Positions 43,399 to 51,804 of a stretch of DNA of 64,000 nt are shown piece after piece. Each line of letters starts with the position of its first letter. Position 1 is the first letter of the stretch. The position numbers and the translations under genes are program-made. The stretch comes from Herbaspirillum aquaticum (lineage in GTDB: Bacteria; Pseudomonadota; Gammaproteobacteria; Burkholderiales; Burkholderiaceae_D): assembly GCF_002213425.1 (NCBI RefSeq), contig NZ_NJGV01000001.1:372001-436000 (forward strand). The letters run 5' to 3'. Under the pieces are notes generated by a model that ran no database searches, had not been told where the DNA came from, and saw only the letters and a list, made by a program, of their open reading frames with translations.

Positions 43399-44139
43399 AT
43401 GAACCAGACTGTTACTCCACCCCAGGTCGACTGGCGCGCACTGGCGCAGGACCTGTTCCCGCAGGGCCATGCGATCACCGAGCAGGATCAGTTCCTCTCC
43501 GGCACGGCGCAGGTTGATGGCCGTACCGTCACCGTGGTCGGCACCACCGGGCATACGCCCATCGGCATCGAGATCGCCTTGGCCCAGGCCAGCGTGATCT
43601 TGCAGACGGTGCGTGAACATCCGGGCCGGCCCATCGTGATCCTGGTCGATACCCAGGGCCAGCGCTTGCGCCACCGCGATGAAATGCTGGGCATCAACAG
43701 CTACATGGCGCATCTGGGCAAGTGCGTGGAACTGGCGCGCCGCCAGGGCCATCGTGTGGTCGGCCTGGTCTATGACCAGGCGCTCTCGGGCGGCTTCATC
43801 ACCAGCGGACTGATCGCCGATGCCTGCTATGCCTTGCCGGAGGCGACCATTCGCGTGATGGGCCTGCCCGCCATGGCACGCATCACCAAGGTGCCCGAGG
43901 AGCGGCTCACCGAGCTGGCCAAGAGCAATCCGGTGTTTGCGCCTGGTCCTGAAAATTATTTACGCATGGGCGGCGTTGCCGGGATCTGGAATGGTGAACT
44001 GGCCAAGTCGTTGGCCGAGGCGCTCGCCCAGGACCGCAGTGCCGACACCCGTGCGGCCACGGGTCTGGAACGCGGCGGCCGCAAGTGGGCGCAGCGCGTC
44101 ATCGATGCGGTGGCCAACGATACGCCCTTGAACGGATGA
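43399..44139 (+). CDS. mdcE: Malonate decarboxylase gamma subunit
   Basis: A 246-residue partner of MdcD. VVGTTGHTPIGIEIALAQASVILQTV and LVYDQALSGGFITSGLIADACYALPEATIRVMGLPAMARITKVP, residues about 45-70 and 117-160, match MdcE. GAGAGGAA precedes the ATG at 43399. It overlaps mdcG by ATGA. Confidence 0.95.
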   Translation: MNQTVTPPQVDWRALAQDLFPQGHAITEQDQFLSGTAQVDGRTVTVVGTTGHTPIGIEIALAQASVILQTVREHPGRPIVILVDTQGQRLRHRDEMLGINSYMAHLGKCVELARRQGHRVVGLVYDQALSGGFITSGLIADACYALPEATIRVMGLPAMARITKVPEERLTELAKSNPVFAPGPENYLRMGGVAGIWNGELAKSLAEALAQDRSADTRAATGLERGGRKWAQRVIDAVANDTPLNG

Positions 44140-44864
44140 GCATGTCGTCCGCCCCCGCGCTTGCTGGCTCGCGTCATCACCTGCTGTGGCTCAACGAGGC
44201 GGGTTGGGCGCGCCTGCTGGCCGGTGGCGGCGATGCACGCCAGCAGGCCACCCTGCAGCATTGGCAGCGCATGCGCTGGCCCCTGATCGTGCGTCGTCGC
44301 GACGTCGAGGCCAGTGACGAAGAGATCTGCGTCGGCATTGCCTTGCCGCCCGATCCCCAAGGCAACAAGCCGCGCATCGCATTGCGGGTGAGGGCCGATG
44401 ACGTGGCATCAAGCCGTGCTCCTTTCCTGCTGCGGGACATCGTCGCGGCGCGTCTGTCCGGCCTGCCCGCCGCCTGGCAGACGGGGCTCACGGAGTTGCA
44501 GGAACATATGGCGCGCGCTGGTATTGCGCTCTCGGTGTTCGGTTCACTGGCTTGGCAGGCAGTGACCGCGCAAGCCTATCTGCGCAGCAGTTCCGACATC
44601 GACCTGCTGTTCCAGCCACGCAGCCAGTCCCAGCTGGAAGCCGGCGTGCGGCTGCTGGCCTGGCAGGCCATGTTCCTGCCGCTGGATGGCGAAATCGTGT
44701 TTCCCGACGGGGCTGCCGTGTCGTGGAAGGAATGGCGACAAGTTGCCGTGCTGGGCAGCCATCCCGAAGGCCAGGTACTGGTCAAGCGGCCCGCCAGCGT
44801 GGCGCTCGAACGTGTGGGCTTGCTGCGCGCCAGCCTGCCGCAGGAGCAGACGTGCGACGCCTGA
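44136..44864 (+). CDS. mdcG: Malonate decarboxylase holo-ACP synthase (phosphoribosyl-dephospho-CoA transferase)
   Basis: A 242-residue nucleotidyltransferase that attaches the prosthetic group made by MdcB to MdcC. The nucleotidyltransferase motif SSSDIDLLFQPRS holds the catalytic aspartates, and SVFGSLAWQAVT precedes it (GS motif). The start overlaps the mdcE stop by ATGA; the last base is shared with the mdcB start. Confidence 0.93.
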   Translation: MSMSSAPALAGSRHHLLWLNEAGWARLLAGGGDARQQATLQHWQRMRWPLIVRRRDVEASDEEICVGIALPPDPQGNKPRIALRVRADDVASSRAPFLLRDIVAARLSGLPAAWQTGLTELQEHMARAGIALSVFGSLAWQAVTAQAYLRSSSDIDLLFQPRSQSQLEAGVRLLAWQAMFLPLDGEIVFPDGAAVSWKEWRQVAVLGSHPEGQVLVKRPASVALERVGLLRASLPQEQTCDA

Positions 44865-45766
44865 TGCAGCATCCCGATACGCTGGACCGGCCGCTGCACC
44901 CGATGCAGAAGCGCCGCGCTGACCGCGAGAACCTGGTCTTCTGCCGCCAGCTCGCGCGACTGGCGGTGCGCAGCCTGTATCAGGAGCTGGTGCTCTACCC
45001 CAAGCCGGGCCTGGTCTCGCGCGTGGACAACGGCAGCCACACCGACATGACGGCACAGACTTTCCTGCGCAGCCTGTTCGCGCTGCGCCATTACTTTTTC
45101 CAGATTGCTGTCGCAGGCCTGGAAGGAGCTTCCTTCCCCACCCTGCAGAGCTTGGCGATTGGCGCCGAGCAGCGCATGCTGCGCGCAACGGGCGGTATCA
45201 ACACGCATCGCGGTGCCATCTTCGCGCTGGGCATGCTGTGCGCGGCCATGGGATATGCGCGGGGCCGTCACATGCCACTGCAAGCGGCCACCCTCCGTGC
45301 CACCTTGCTGATCCAGTGGGGCGATGCGCTGGCTCGCCATAGCGCTGCGGCGCTGCCCGGCGGCCAGCACAGCCATGGCCAGCGCGTGGCCGCCGTACAT
45401 GCCGTGGGCGGGGCGCGCGAAGAGGGCGCGCTGGGCTTTCCAGCGGTGTTCGAGGTGGCCTTGCCGCAATTGCAGGCCACGCTTGCGGCCGGACGCGATC
45501 TCCATCACGCCCGTATCGATGCGCTCTTCGCGCTGATGGCGCATCTCAGCGATACCAACGTCTATCATCGCGGCGGAGCCGAAGGCGCGGCCCTGGTCCG
45601 CAGCCGCAGCGCCGCGTTCCTGGCGGCCGGCGGCACTGCGTTGCCCGATTGGGAGGCCCAGGCGCTGGACTGCCATCGCGAGTTCGTCGCGCGTCGCCTG
45701 TCGCCGGGCGGTGCGGCCGATCTGCTGGCAGCGGCCTGCCTGGTCCATGAGGCCGTCTACCTATGA
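44864..45766 (+). CDS. mdcB: Triphosphoribosyl-dephospho-CoA synthase
   Basis: A 300-residue CitG-like enzyme that makes 2'-(5''-triphosphoribosyl)-3'-dephospho-CoA from ATP and dephospho-CoA. Hallmarks are LYPKPGLVSRVDNGSHTDMTA, GINTHRGAIFALG and LSDTNVYHRGG. The start was placed at ATG 44864, overlapping the last base of the mdcG stop; a GTG at 44852 is an alternative. Confidence 0.94.
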   Translation: MQHPDTLDRPLHPMQKRRADRENLVFCRQLARLAVRSLYQELVLYPKPGLVSRVDNGSHTDMTAQTFLRSLFALRHYFFQIAVAGLEGASFPTLQSLAIGAEQRMLRATGGINTHRGAIFALGMLCAAMGYARGRHMPLQAATLRATLLIQWGDALARHSAAALPGGQHSHGQRVAAVHAVGGAREEGALGFPAVFEVALPQLQATLAAGRDLHHARIDALFALMAHLSDTNVYHRGGAEGAALVRSRSAAFLAAGGTALPDWEAQALDCHREFVARRLSPGGAADLLAAACLVHEAVYL

Positions 45767-46707
45767 GTCTGCGCCTGGCTATCCTGTGTCCGGGGCAGGG
45801 CGCGCAGCATGCGGGCATGTTCGACCTGCTGCGCAATGATCCGCTGGCCAGCACCTTCCTGACCCAAAGCGGGCTGTCGTCGCATCTGCAAGCACCGATG
45901 GAAACGGTTCTCAGCGATCCGGCCCAGCTGTTTGCCAATCGCAATGCCCAACCGCTGATCGTCGCGGCGCAATTGGCCGCCTGGCAGGCGTTGCGCGAGC
46001 CGTTGGCAGACTTGGCCGGCGCACCTTTGGTGGTGGCGGGCTACAGCGTTGGCGAACTGGCCGCCTATGCGGTGGCCGGGGTCATCGATCCTGTGGAGAG
46101 TGTCGCGCTGGCCGCACGGCGCGCCACCGCCATGACCGAGGCGGCCAGCGTACAACCGGCACAAGGCTTGATGTCCATTGGTGGACTGCCGCTGTCTGTT
46201 GCGCAGCAATGCCTGGTCAATCACGCTGCCTACGTGGCCATCGTCACGGGTGAAGATACCCTCATCGCCGGTGGGGCCGGGACCGCCTTGCAAGCCGCTG
46301 CCGATGAGCTTGCCGCCGCTGGCGCGCGGACTTCTGCCTTGCCCGTCGGGCTGGCCTCGCACACCCCGTTGATGCAGGCCGCGACGGGCATCTTTGCGGC
46401 AGAGCTTGCCGCACTCCAGCTGGGCTCACCCGGTCCGGCCTTGCTGGCGGGCGTCACCGGCCAGGCGATTACCGATGCCGCGCAAGCGCAGGCGCTGCTG
46501 GTGCGCCAGCTGGTGGAGCCCATTCAGTGGGCCGGCTGCATGGATGCCATGGCCGAACGCGGCGTGACGGTTGCGCTGGAACTGGGCCCCGGGGCAGCCT
46601 TGTCGCGCATGCTGCGCGAACGGCATCCACAGATCGCCTGCCGTTCGCTGGCGGACTTCCGCACGATTTCGGGCGCGCTGGCGTGGCTGGGGCGGCAAAC
46701 TGACTGA
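45763..46707 (+). CDS. mdcH: Malonate decarboxylase epsilon subunit (malonyl-CoA:ACP transacylase)
   Basis: A 314-residue FabD-like acyltransferase that loads the first malonyl group onto MdcC. The start has LAILCPGQGAQHAGMF, the nucleophile elbow is VVAGYSVGELAAYA (GxSxG), and the His region is GLASHTPLMQAA. The ATGA overlap with mdcB places it at the operon end. No terminator was seen immediately after it. Confidence 0.95.
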   Translation: MSLRLAILCPGQGAQHAGMFDLLRNDPLASTFLTQSGLSSHLQAPMETVLSDPAQLFANRNAQPLIVAAQLAAWQALREPLADLAGAPLVVAGYSVGELAAYAVAGVIDPVESVALAARRATAMTEAASVQPAQGLMSIGGLPLSVAQQCLVNHAAYVAIVTGEDTLIAGGAGTALQAAADELAAAGARTSALPVGLASHTPLMQAATGIFAAELAALQLGSPGPALLAGVTGQAITDAAQAQALLVRQLVEPIQWAGCMDAMAERGVTVALELGPGAALSRMLRERHPQIACRSLADFRTISGALAWLGRQTD

Positions 46708-46919
46708 ATCGCGCGGCGGTACGCCCGCGGCTGGCATCTGCGCGATGCCGGTGCTATCGTGATATGAAGACTTCTTCCAGCGCCCGCGCCCCTGTCGGAT
46801 CCGGCTGACAGTGCAACCCGCTTTGTGCATGCCTGTGCCTGCAGGCGCGAACCAATGAGCGATCCCTCAGTCGCATCTTGAAGCAGTGCCCATGTTCAAC
46901 CCGACCAGGAGGCCCCAAG

Positions 46920-47168
46920 ATGAAAGTCGATGTGTACAAGCGCCCGGACGGCGAAGGTTTGTTTTCCTACCTCGTCCTGCCCCATGAAAAGCCGCTGCCG
47001 GAAGAGGTGACCAATACCGACTGGCAGCTCCACGAGCGGGATGTGGACTTCGAGCGCGACGGCAAGCGGCATTTCACGCTGGAGGCAGAGGATGCTTTCA
47101 TGCAGATCGGCGAGAAAGGCTATGCCATCACCCATCTGGACCAACGCAGCGGGGACGGCGCGGCCTGA
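46920..47168 (+). CDS. Small conserved-type hypothetical protein
   Basis: An 82-residue soluble protein beginning MKVDVYKRPDGEGLFSYLVLP. ACCAGGAGG lies just upstream, which fixes the start. Similar small proteins occur, as I remember, in Burkholderiales under DUF names; I cannot name it surely. It is highly charged with no TM segment or signal. The next small gene starts 31 bases later. Confidence 0.7.
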   Translation: MKVDVYKRPDGEGLFSYLVLPHEKPLPEEVTNTDWQLHERDVDFERDGKRHFTLEAEDAFMQIGEKGYAITHLDQRSGDGAA

Positions 47169-47199
47169 GACCGCCTGCCCATCCGCAGAGGAGACCATC

Positions 47200-47442
47200 A
47201 TGCCCACCGAACAAGTAGGCGATTACGAAGTGGAATACGCGGGCGTCCGCCTCATTGGCGGCGACGAATGGGTGGCCCAGGTAGCCATCTTCGGCCATTC
47301 CACCAATCCCATGCACCGCAACCCGGTATTCCCGGTGCAGCGCGTGCTGCCCGACCAGACCTTTGCAGATGAAAAGGCGGCCGAGGAGGGCGCACGGCAG
47401 GCCGCGCATGACATGCTGGAGAAGCAGGCGGCGCGACACTGA
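47200..47442 (+). CDS. Small hypothetical protein
   Basis: An 80-residue soluble protein. CAGAGGAGA precedes the ATG. The first half (VGDYEVEYAGVRLIGGDEWVAQVAIFG) looks like beta strands and the last part (ADEKAAEEGARQAAHDMLEKQA) is a helix. Probably co-transcribed with the 82-residue protein. Not recognised. Confidence 0.65.
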   Translation: MPTEQVGDYEVEYAGVRLIGGDEWVAQVAIFGHSTNPMHRNPVFPVQRVLPDQTFADEKAAEEGARQAAHDMLEKQAARH

Positions 47443-47456
47443 CTGCCGTTTTCCGC

Positions 47457-47498
47457 TGAAGAAGCCCGATCCGCCTGGTGGCGCATCGGGCTTCTTCA
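47457..47498 (+). terminator. Strong hairpin after the two small genes
   Basis: Perfect 14-bp arms TGAAGAAGCCCGAT (47457-47470) and ATCGGGCTTCTTCA (47485-47498). No T run follows, so termination may be incomplete. Confidence 0.7.
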
Positions 47499-47655
47499 CA
47501 TTGGACGCTCATGGCATGAAATTCGCATACTGAAGACGATAGCGGCTTTCAGGCGACAGGCTGTCCACTCAGCCTATTCTGCAGTTTCGCAATAGAATGG
47601 CGTTGATTGCATTTTCGTTCACCTCTTCCTTTTCCTCGTCTGGCCAGGTCCCCTC

Positions 47656-48588
47656 ATGAAACCCCCTCTGCTCGTCCTGATTCATCTTTCCGAAGAAAGC
47701 ACCGCCACCATCGCCGCCCACTACGACATCCTCTACGCGCCGGATCGCCAGCGCCGTGACGCGATGATCGCCGGCCCGGCCAAGAAGGTGGCCGTGGTAC
47801 TGACCAACGGTTCCACCGGGCTGACCGCCGATGAAATGCGTGCCTTGCCGCATCTGCAGCTGGTCTGCGCCCTCGGCGCCGGCTTTGAAAACATCGACGC
47901 CGCCCATGCCAAGGCGCATGGCATCGAGATCGCCACCGGTGCCGGCACCAACGAGGATTGCGTGGCCGACCATACCCTGGGCCTGCTGCTGGCCATCCTG
48001 CGCAACATCCCGGTGCTGGACCGCTACACCCGCGACGGCGGCTGGCGCGAGACCATCCCCCTGCAACCGCAGCTGGCCGGCAAGCGCGTGGGCATCGTCG
48101 GCATGGGCAATATCGGCAAGAAGATCGCCCGCCGCGCCGCCGCCTTCGACGCCGAGATCGCCTACTGCAACCGCAAGAAGCGCGACGACGTCGATTTCCA
48201 CTACTTCCCCGACGTGGCCCAACTGGCCGGCTGGGCCGACTGCCTGATCGTGGCAGCCCCGGGCGGTGCGCAGACCCATCACCTCATCAATGCGCGCGTG
48301 CTGGAAGAACTCGGTCCCAAGGGTTATCTGGTCAACATCGGCCGCGGCAGCATCGTCGATACCGAAGCCCTGGCCGCGGCCTTGTCGGCCGGACGCCTGG
48401 CCGGTGCCGGCCTGGATGTCTACGAGGGTGAACCCAAGCCGCCGGCGGCCCTGGTCGGTCTGCCCAATGTGGTACTGACGCCGCACATCGCCGGCTGGTC
48501 GCCGGAAGCCATCAGTGCCTCCGTGCGCCAGTTCCTGCGCAATTGCGAGGAGCATTTCGCCGCAGCCGAGCCGGTGGTGCGGGCCTGA
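47656..48588 (+). CDS. 2-hydroxyacid dehydrogenase
   Basis: A 310-residue NAD(P)-dependent enzyme of the D-2-hydroxyacid type. The cofactor motif is GIVGMGNIGKKIARRAAAFD; VNIGRGSIVDT has the substrate Arg; DVYEGEP and LTPHIAGWSPE supply the catalytic Glu and His. It resembles glyoxylate/hydroxypyruvate or 2-ketogluconate-type reductases, so the exact substrate is open. Weak ribosome site before the ATG at 47656. Confidence 0.92.
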   Translation: MKPPLLVLIHLSEESTATIAAHYDILYAPDRQRRDAMIAGPAKKVAVVLTNGSTGLTADEMRALPHLQLVCALGAGFENIDAAHAKAHGIEIATGAGTNEDCVADHTLGLLLAILRNIPVLDRYTRDGGWRETIPLQPQLAGKRVGIVGMGNIGKKIARRAAAFDAEIAYCNRKKRDDVDFHYFPDVAQLAGWADCLIVAAPGGAQTHHLINARVLEELGPKGYLVNIGRGSIVDTEALAAALSAGRLAGAGLDVYEGEPKPPAALVGLPNVVLTPHIAGWSPEAISASVRQFLRNCEEHFAAAEPVVRA

Positions 48589-48803
48589 GCGGGCCGCCGT
48601 GGGACCGCTGACGCGAGTTTTTTTGCCATAGCCGGGCCGGCTGGCCGATAATGTCGGCCGCGGCCGGTGCGCTTTCCTCCACGAAAGCCGCCCGGCCGGT
48701 TGCCTGCGCGCGCTCGGGGGAGCGTGCTGGCGGCCGGCGCCGCAGTCTCATTTCATTCCAAGATCAACCCATCGCCATCACACTACAGAGAGAGCCACGC
48801 ACC

Positions 48804-49298
48804 ATGGATCTGCCATCTCACCAACTCACCATGACGGTCCTGATGACCCCGGACATGGCCAACTTCGCCGGCAACGTGCACGGGGGCACCATCTTGAAGC
48901 TGCTTGACCAGGTGGCCTACGCCTGCGGCAGCCGCTATGCAGGCCAATACGTGGTGACCCTGTCGGTGGACCAGGTGATGTTCCGCCAGCCCATCCACGT
49001 GGGCGAGCTGGTGACCTTCCTGGCCAGCGTCAACCATACCGGCAAGTCGTCCATGGAAATCGGCATCAAGGTGGTCGCCGAGAATATCCGCACCCAGGAA
49101 ACGCGCCACGTCAACAGCTGCTTCTTCACCATGGTGGCCGTGGACGACCAGCGCAAGCCGATCCCGGTGCCGCCGCTGCGTCCCTTCTCGCAGGAAGAAA
49201 AGCGCCGCTTCGACGCCGCCGTGATCCGCAAGTCGTTGCGCCAGGAACTGGCGCGCCGCTACGAGGAAGTCAAGCCGGGTAATGACAAGGCCAGCTGA
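48804..49298 (+). CDS. Acyl-CoA thioesterase, YciA/BACH hotdog family
   Basis: A 164-residue hotdog protein: MANFAGNVHGGTILKLLDQVAYACGS near residue 20 holds the conserved Asn/His/Gly and Asp set, and VTLSVDQVMFRQPIHVGELVTF and HVNSCFFTMVAVDD follow. The ATG at 48804 follows a purine-rich AGAGAGAG site. It hydrolyses acyl-CoA; chain preference cannot be told. A terminator follows. Confidence 0.93.
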   Translation: MDLPSHQLTMTVLMTPDMANFAGNVHGGTILKLLDQVAYACGSRYAGQYVVTLSVDQVMFRQPIHVGELVTFLASVNHTGKSSMEIGIKVVAENIRTQETRHVNSCFFTMVAVDDQRKPIPVPPLRPFSQEEKRRFDAAVIRKSLRQELARRYEEVKPGNDKAS

Positions 49299-49326
49299 GG
49301 CCAGCCGTCGGGACTGCCCAAAGCAA

Positions 49327-49362
49327 AAGGGGGATGCGCGATGGCGCATCCCCCTTTTTTTA
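49327..49362. terminator. Bidirectional terminator
   Basis: AAGGGGGATGCGC/GCGCATCCCCCTT stem with a GATG loop and T run on the plus strand, A run on the other side; lies between convergent genes. Confidence 0.92.
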
Positions 49363-49380
49363 CGTCGGTCCGGCCGGCGA

Positions 49381-50172
49381 TCAATCCAGTGTCACCACGA
49401 CCGATCCCAGCACGCCCAGGTTGGCATGCATGGTCTGTCCGGCCTGTATCGGCATGGGGACGATGGTCGAGCCGCTGGCCACCAGTTGGCCGGCGGCCAG
49501 CGTCAGCCCGTGCTCGCGCAGTTCATTGGCCAGCCAGGTCAGGGCCACGCGCGGGTCTCCCAGCACTTGGGCACCACTGCCGGCGCGTTCTTCACCCCCC
49601 TCGATGCGGCCCGAGGTGGCCAGCGTGGACAGGTCCAGGCTGAGCCAGTCGACGCTGGCCGGGGCGCCCAGCACGAACTGGTCGGCACAGCAGTTGTCGG
49701 CGATCAGTTGCGCCGCGCCGACCTGGCGGAACAGGTCGTAACGGGTATCAGGAATCTCGATGCCAGGATGGATCGCCGCCACGGCCGCCAGCACCTCGTC
49801 CTGCGTGTAGGGCGTGCTGCGCGGGGCCAGCGTGCTGCCCATGCGGAAGACCACCTCCACCTCGGCCACCCGCATCAGGTTGTCGCCCAGGGTAATGTGC
49901 GCGCCGCTGCGGTGCACGCGTTCTGCCAGCAGGCGGCCTGCCAGCGGCGCATCGACGTTGAGCATCTGCTGTCCGCCAGGGCCGGTGGCGGCGATCTTCC
50001 AGCCGGCCAGCGGCGCGAAGCTGCGCGCTTCCAGGCGGCGCTGGATGTCATAGGCCTGGCGGCGGTCGGCCGGCTGCAGCTGCGGCGGCAACTGCGCGAT
50101 GCGGCGGTTGTGCGCCCAGCAGTCCCACAGCAGGTCGGCCGCTTCCTGGCATTGTGTATCGGTCAGCACCAA
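49381..50172 (-). CDS. 2-keto-4-pentenoate hydratase family protein (MhpD type)
   Basis: A 263-residue protein of the fumarylacetoacetate-hydrolase-like hydratase family. GWKIAATGPGGQQMLNVDAPLAG and VEVEVVFRMGSTL contain the metal-binding Glu residues, and HPGIEIPDTRYDLF and NCCADQFVLG follow. It belongs to meta-cleavage pathways in other bacteria, but no partner genes are seen. The start is TTG at 50172 or GTG at 50169; AGGGGGAAA lies upstream and fits either. Confidence 0.85.
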   Translation of the reverse strand: MVLTDTQCQEAADLLWDCWAHNRRIAQLPPQLQPADRRQAYDIQRRLEARSFAPLAGWKIAATGPGGQQMLNVDAPLAGRLLAERVHRSGAHITLGDNLMRVAEVEVVFRMGSTLAPRSTPYTQDEVLAAVAAIHPGIEIPDTRYDLFRQVGAAQLIADNCCADQFVLGAPASVDWLSLDLSTLATSGRIEGGEERAGSGAQVLGDPRVALTWLANELREHGLTLAAGQLVASGSTIVPMPIQAGQTMHANLGVLGSVVVTLD

Positions 50173-50199
50173 GGTTTCCCCCTACAAAGATGATCTGGT

Positions 50200-50655
50200 T
50201 CAGGCGCTCAAGGGACCCAGTGCGCCGATGGCGATGGTCAGCAGTCCCAGGCACAGGTTGATGCCCACCAGCATGCGCACCTGGCGCAGCGCGCGCGAGG
50301 CGCGGTCCCAGTCCTGCTGGGCGGCCGCGAGCTTGAGGCGGCGGAAGGGCGCAAAGAAGATATGGGCGAAGATCAGCATCATCACCACGCCGATGCCGGT
50401 CATGGCGTGGACATACGGCGGCAGCTTGGCAGCGCCGGCTCCCATCACGGCCATCATGTGCAGGCCGCTGCCCAGCACCAGCGCGATGGCCACCCACACC
50501 CAGATGAAGAAATTGGCCAGCACGGCCGCCATCAGGGTCAGCCGCTGCTCGGGATGCAGCACCCCCAAGGCGGGCCGCAGGGCCATGTGGGCGAAGAACA
50601 TGCCGCCGACCCAGAGGGTCAGGCCCAGCAGATGGAAGAATTTGGCAAACAGCAT
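50200..50655 (-). CDS. CopD-like four-helix membrane protein
   Basis: A 151-residue membrane protein with four TM helices. FAKFFHLLGLTLWVGGMFFAHMALRP and LANFFIWVWVAIALVLGSGLHMMA are typical of the CopD-like family, with His in TM1. The start at 50655 has CGGGAGCGCC; an upstream ATG at 50679 is possible but has a poorer site. Role in copper or haem handling is not certain. Confidence 0.75.
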   Translation of the reverse strand: MLFAKFFHLLGLTLWVGGMFFAHMALRPALGVLHPEQRLTLMAAVLANFFIWVWVAIALVLGSGLHMMAVMGAGAAKLPPYVHAMTGIGVVMMLIFAHIFFAPFRRLKLAAAQQDWDRASRALRQVRMLVGINLCLGLLTIAIGALGPLSA

Positions 50656-50831
50656 GGCGCTCCCGTCAGGAAAGTTCATATTCAGCTTTCGCCGCATTGT
50701 CGCATGAGTGGGAACACGGCGTATCGTCTGCCGAGCTAAAACGCCAGCTTGTGGTAATGTCTTGCCGAAACTCCAGCATCACCATTCATCGGGCGCTTGC
50801 TTGCGCCGCCATCCGGGGGGACGGTTTCACC

Positions 50832-51725
50832 ATGTCGAACACCAGCAGCACCAGGACCACCAGCACTTCCAGTACCACCATCGGCGCCATTTACCTGTAT
50901 CCCATCAAGTCTTGCGGCGGACTGTCCTTGCCCCGTGCCGAGATCGGTCCGCTGGGCCTGGCCCTGGACCGCCACTGGATGCTGGTCAACCGCCAGGGCC
51001 AGTTCCTGAGCCAGCGCACCCATCCGCAGATGGCCTGCATCACGCCCGCCTTCGAGGGCGAGGCGCTGGTAGTGCGCGCGCCGGGCATGCCTGCCCTGGA
51101 ATTGGCCGCTGCCGGCCAGGACGGTGCCACACTCGCTGTGCAGGTCTGGGACAGCCGCCTGGAAGCGCTGGACCAGGGTGAGCAGGCGCGGGCATGGTTC
51201 TCGCATTACCTGCAGGAAGACGCCCGGCTGGTCCGTTTCAACCCGGCCGTGACGCGCACCTGCAGTACCCGCTGGACGGGCGACCACCGCGCCACGACGC
51301 AGTTCTCCGATGGCTACCCGCTGCTGGTGATCGGCCAGGCCTCGCTGGATGAACTCAACGCTCGTCTTGCGGCCAAGGGCGCACCGATCCTGCCCATGGA
51401 TCGCTTCCGCCCTAACCTGGTGATCGCCGGTTGGGAGGCCTATGAAGAAGACTTCATCGATACCCTGCGCCTGGGCAGCGGCGCGGATGCCGTGGCGTTG
51501 AAGCTGGTGAAGCCTTGTGCCAGGTGCCCCATCCCCGGCGTCGACCAGCGCACCGGCCAGCGCGATCCGCAGTGGCCCGATGAACCGCTGGACACCCTGG
51601 CCACCTATCGCGCCAATGCCCGGGTGGGTGGCGGCCTCACTTTCGGCCAGAACGCCATCGTCATCGGCGGCGAGGGCGGCGTGATCGAGACCGGGCAGCC
51701 GGTCCAATGGGAACTGAATTTCTGA
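50832..51725 (+). CDS. MOSC-domain protein, YcbX-like
   Basis: A 297-residue protein. A beta-barrel N-terminal domain (AIYLYPIKSCGGLSLPRAEI) is followed by the MOSC domain. KPCARCPIPGVDQRTG holds the Cys that coordinates the molybdenum cofactor. YcbX-type proteins reduce N-hydroxylated substrates with partner reductases. The start at 50832 removes a poorly composed upstream stretch. No ferredoxin domain is fused. Confidence 0.9.
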   Translation: MSNTSSTRTTSTSSTTIGAIYLYPIKSCGGLSLPRAEIGPLGLALDRHWMLVNRQGQFLSQRTHPQMACITPAFEGEALVVRAPGMPALELAAAGQDGATLAVQVWDSRLEALDQGEQARAWFSHYLQEDARLVRFNPAVTRTCSTRWTGDHRATTQFSDGYPLLVIGQASLDELNARLAAKGAPILPMDRFRPNLVIAGWEAYEEDFIDTLRLGSGADAVALKLVKPCARCPIPGVDQRTGQRDPQWPDEPLDTLATYRANARVGGGLTFGQNAIVIGGEGGVIETGQPVQWELNF

Positions 51726-51804
51726 GAGCGTCCACCAGGGCGCCGTCAAGCGACATCCATGCAACATCAAGCCACACGCCACTCGTACTGCGGCAAGGAA
51801 GAAG

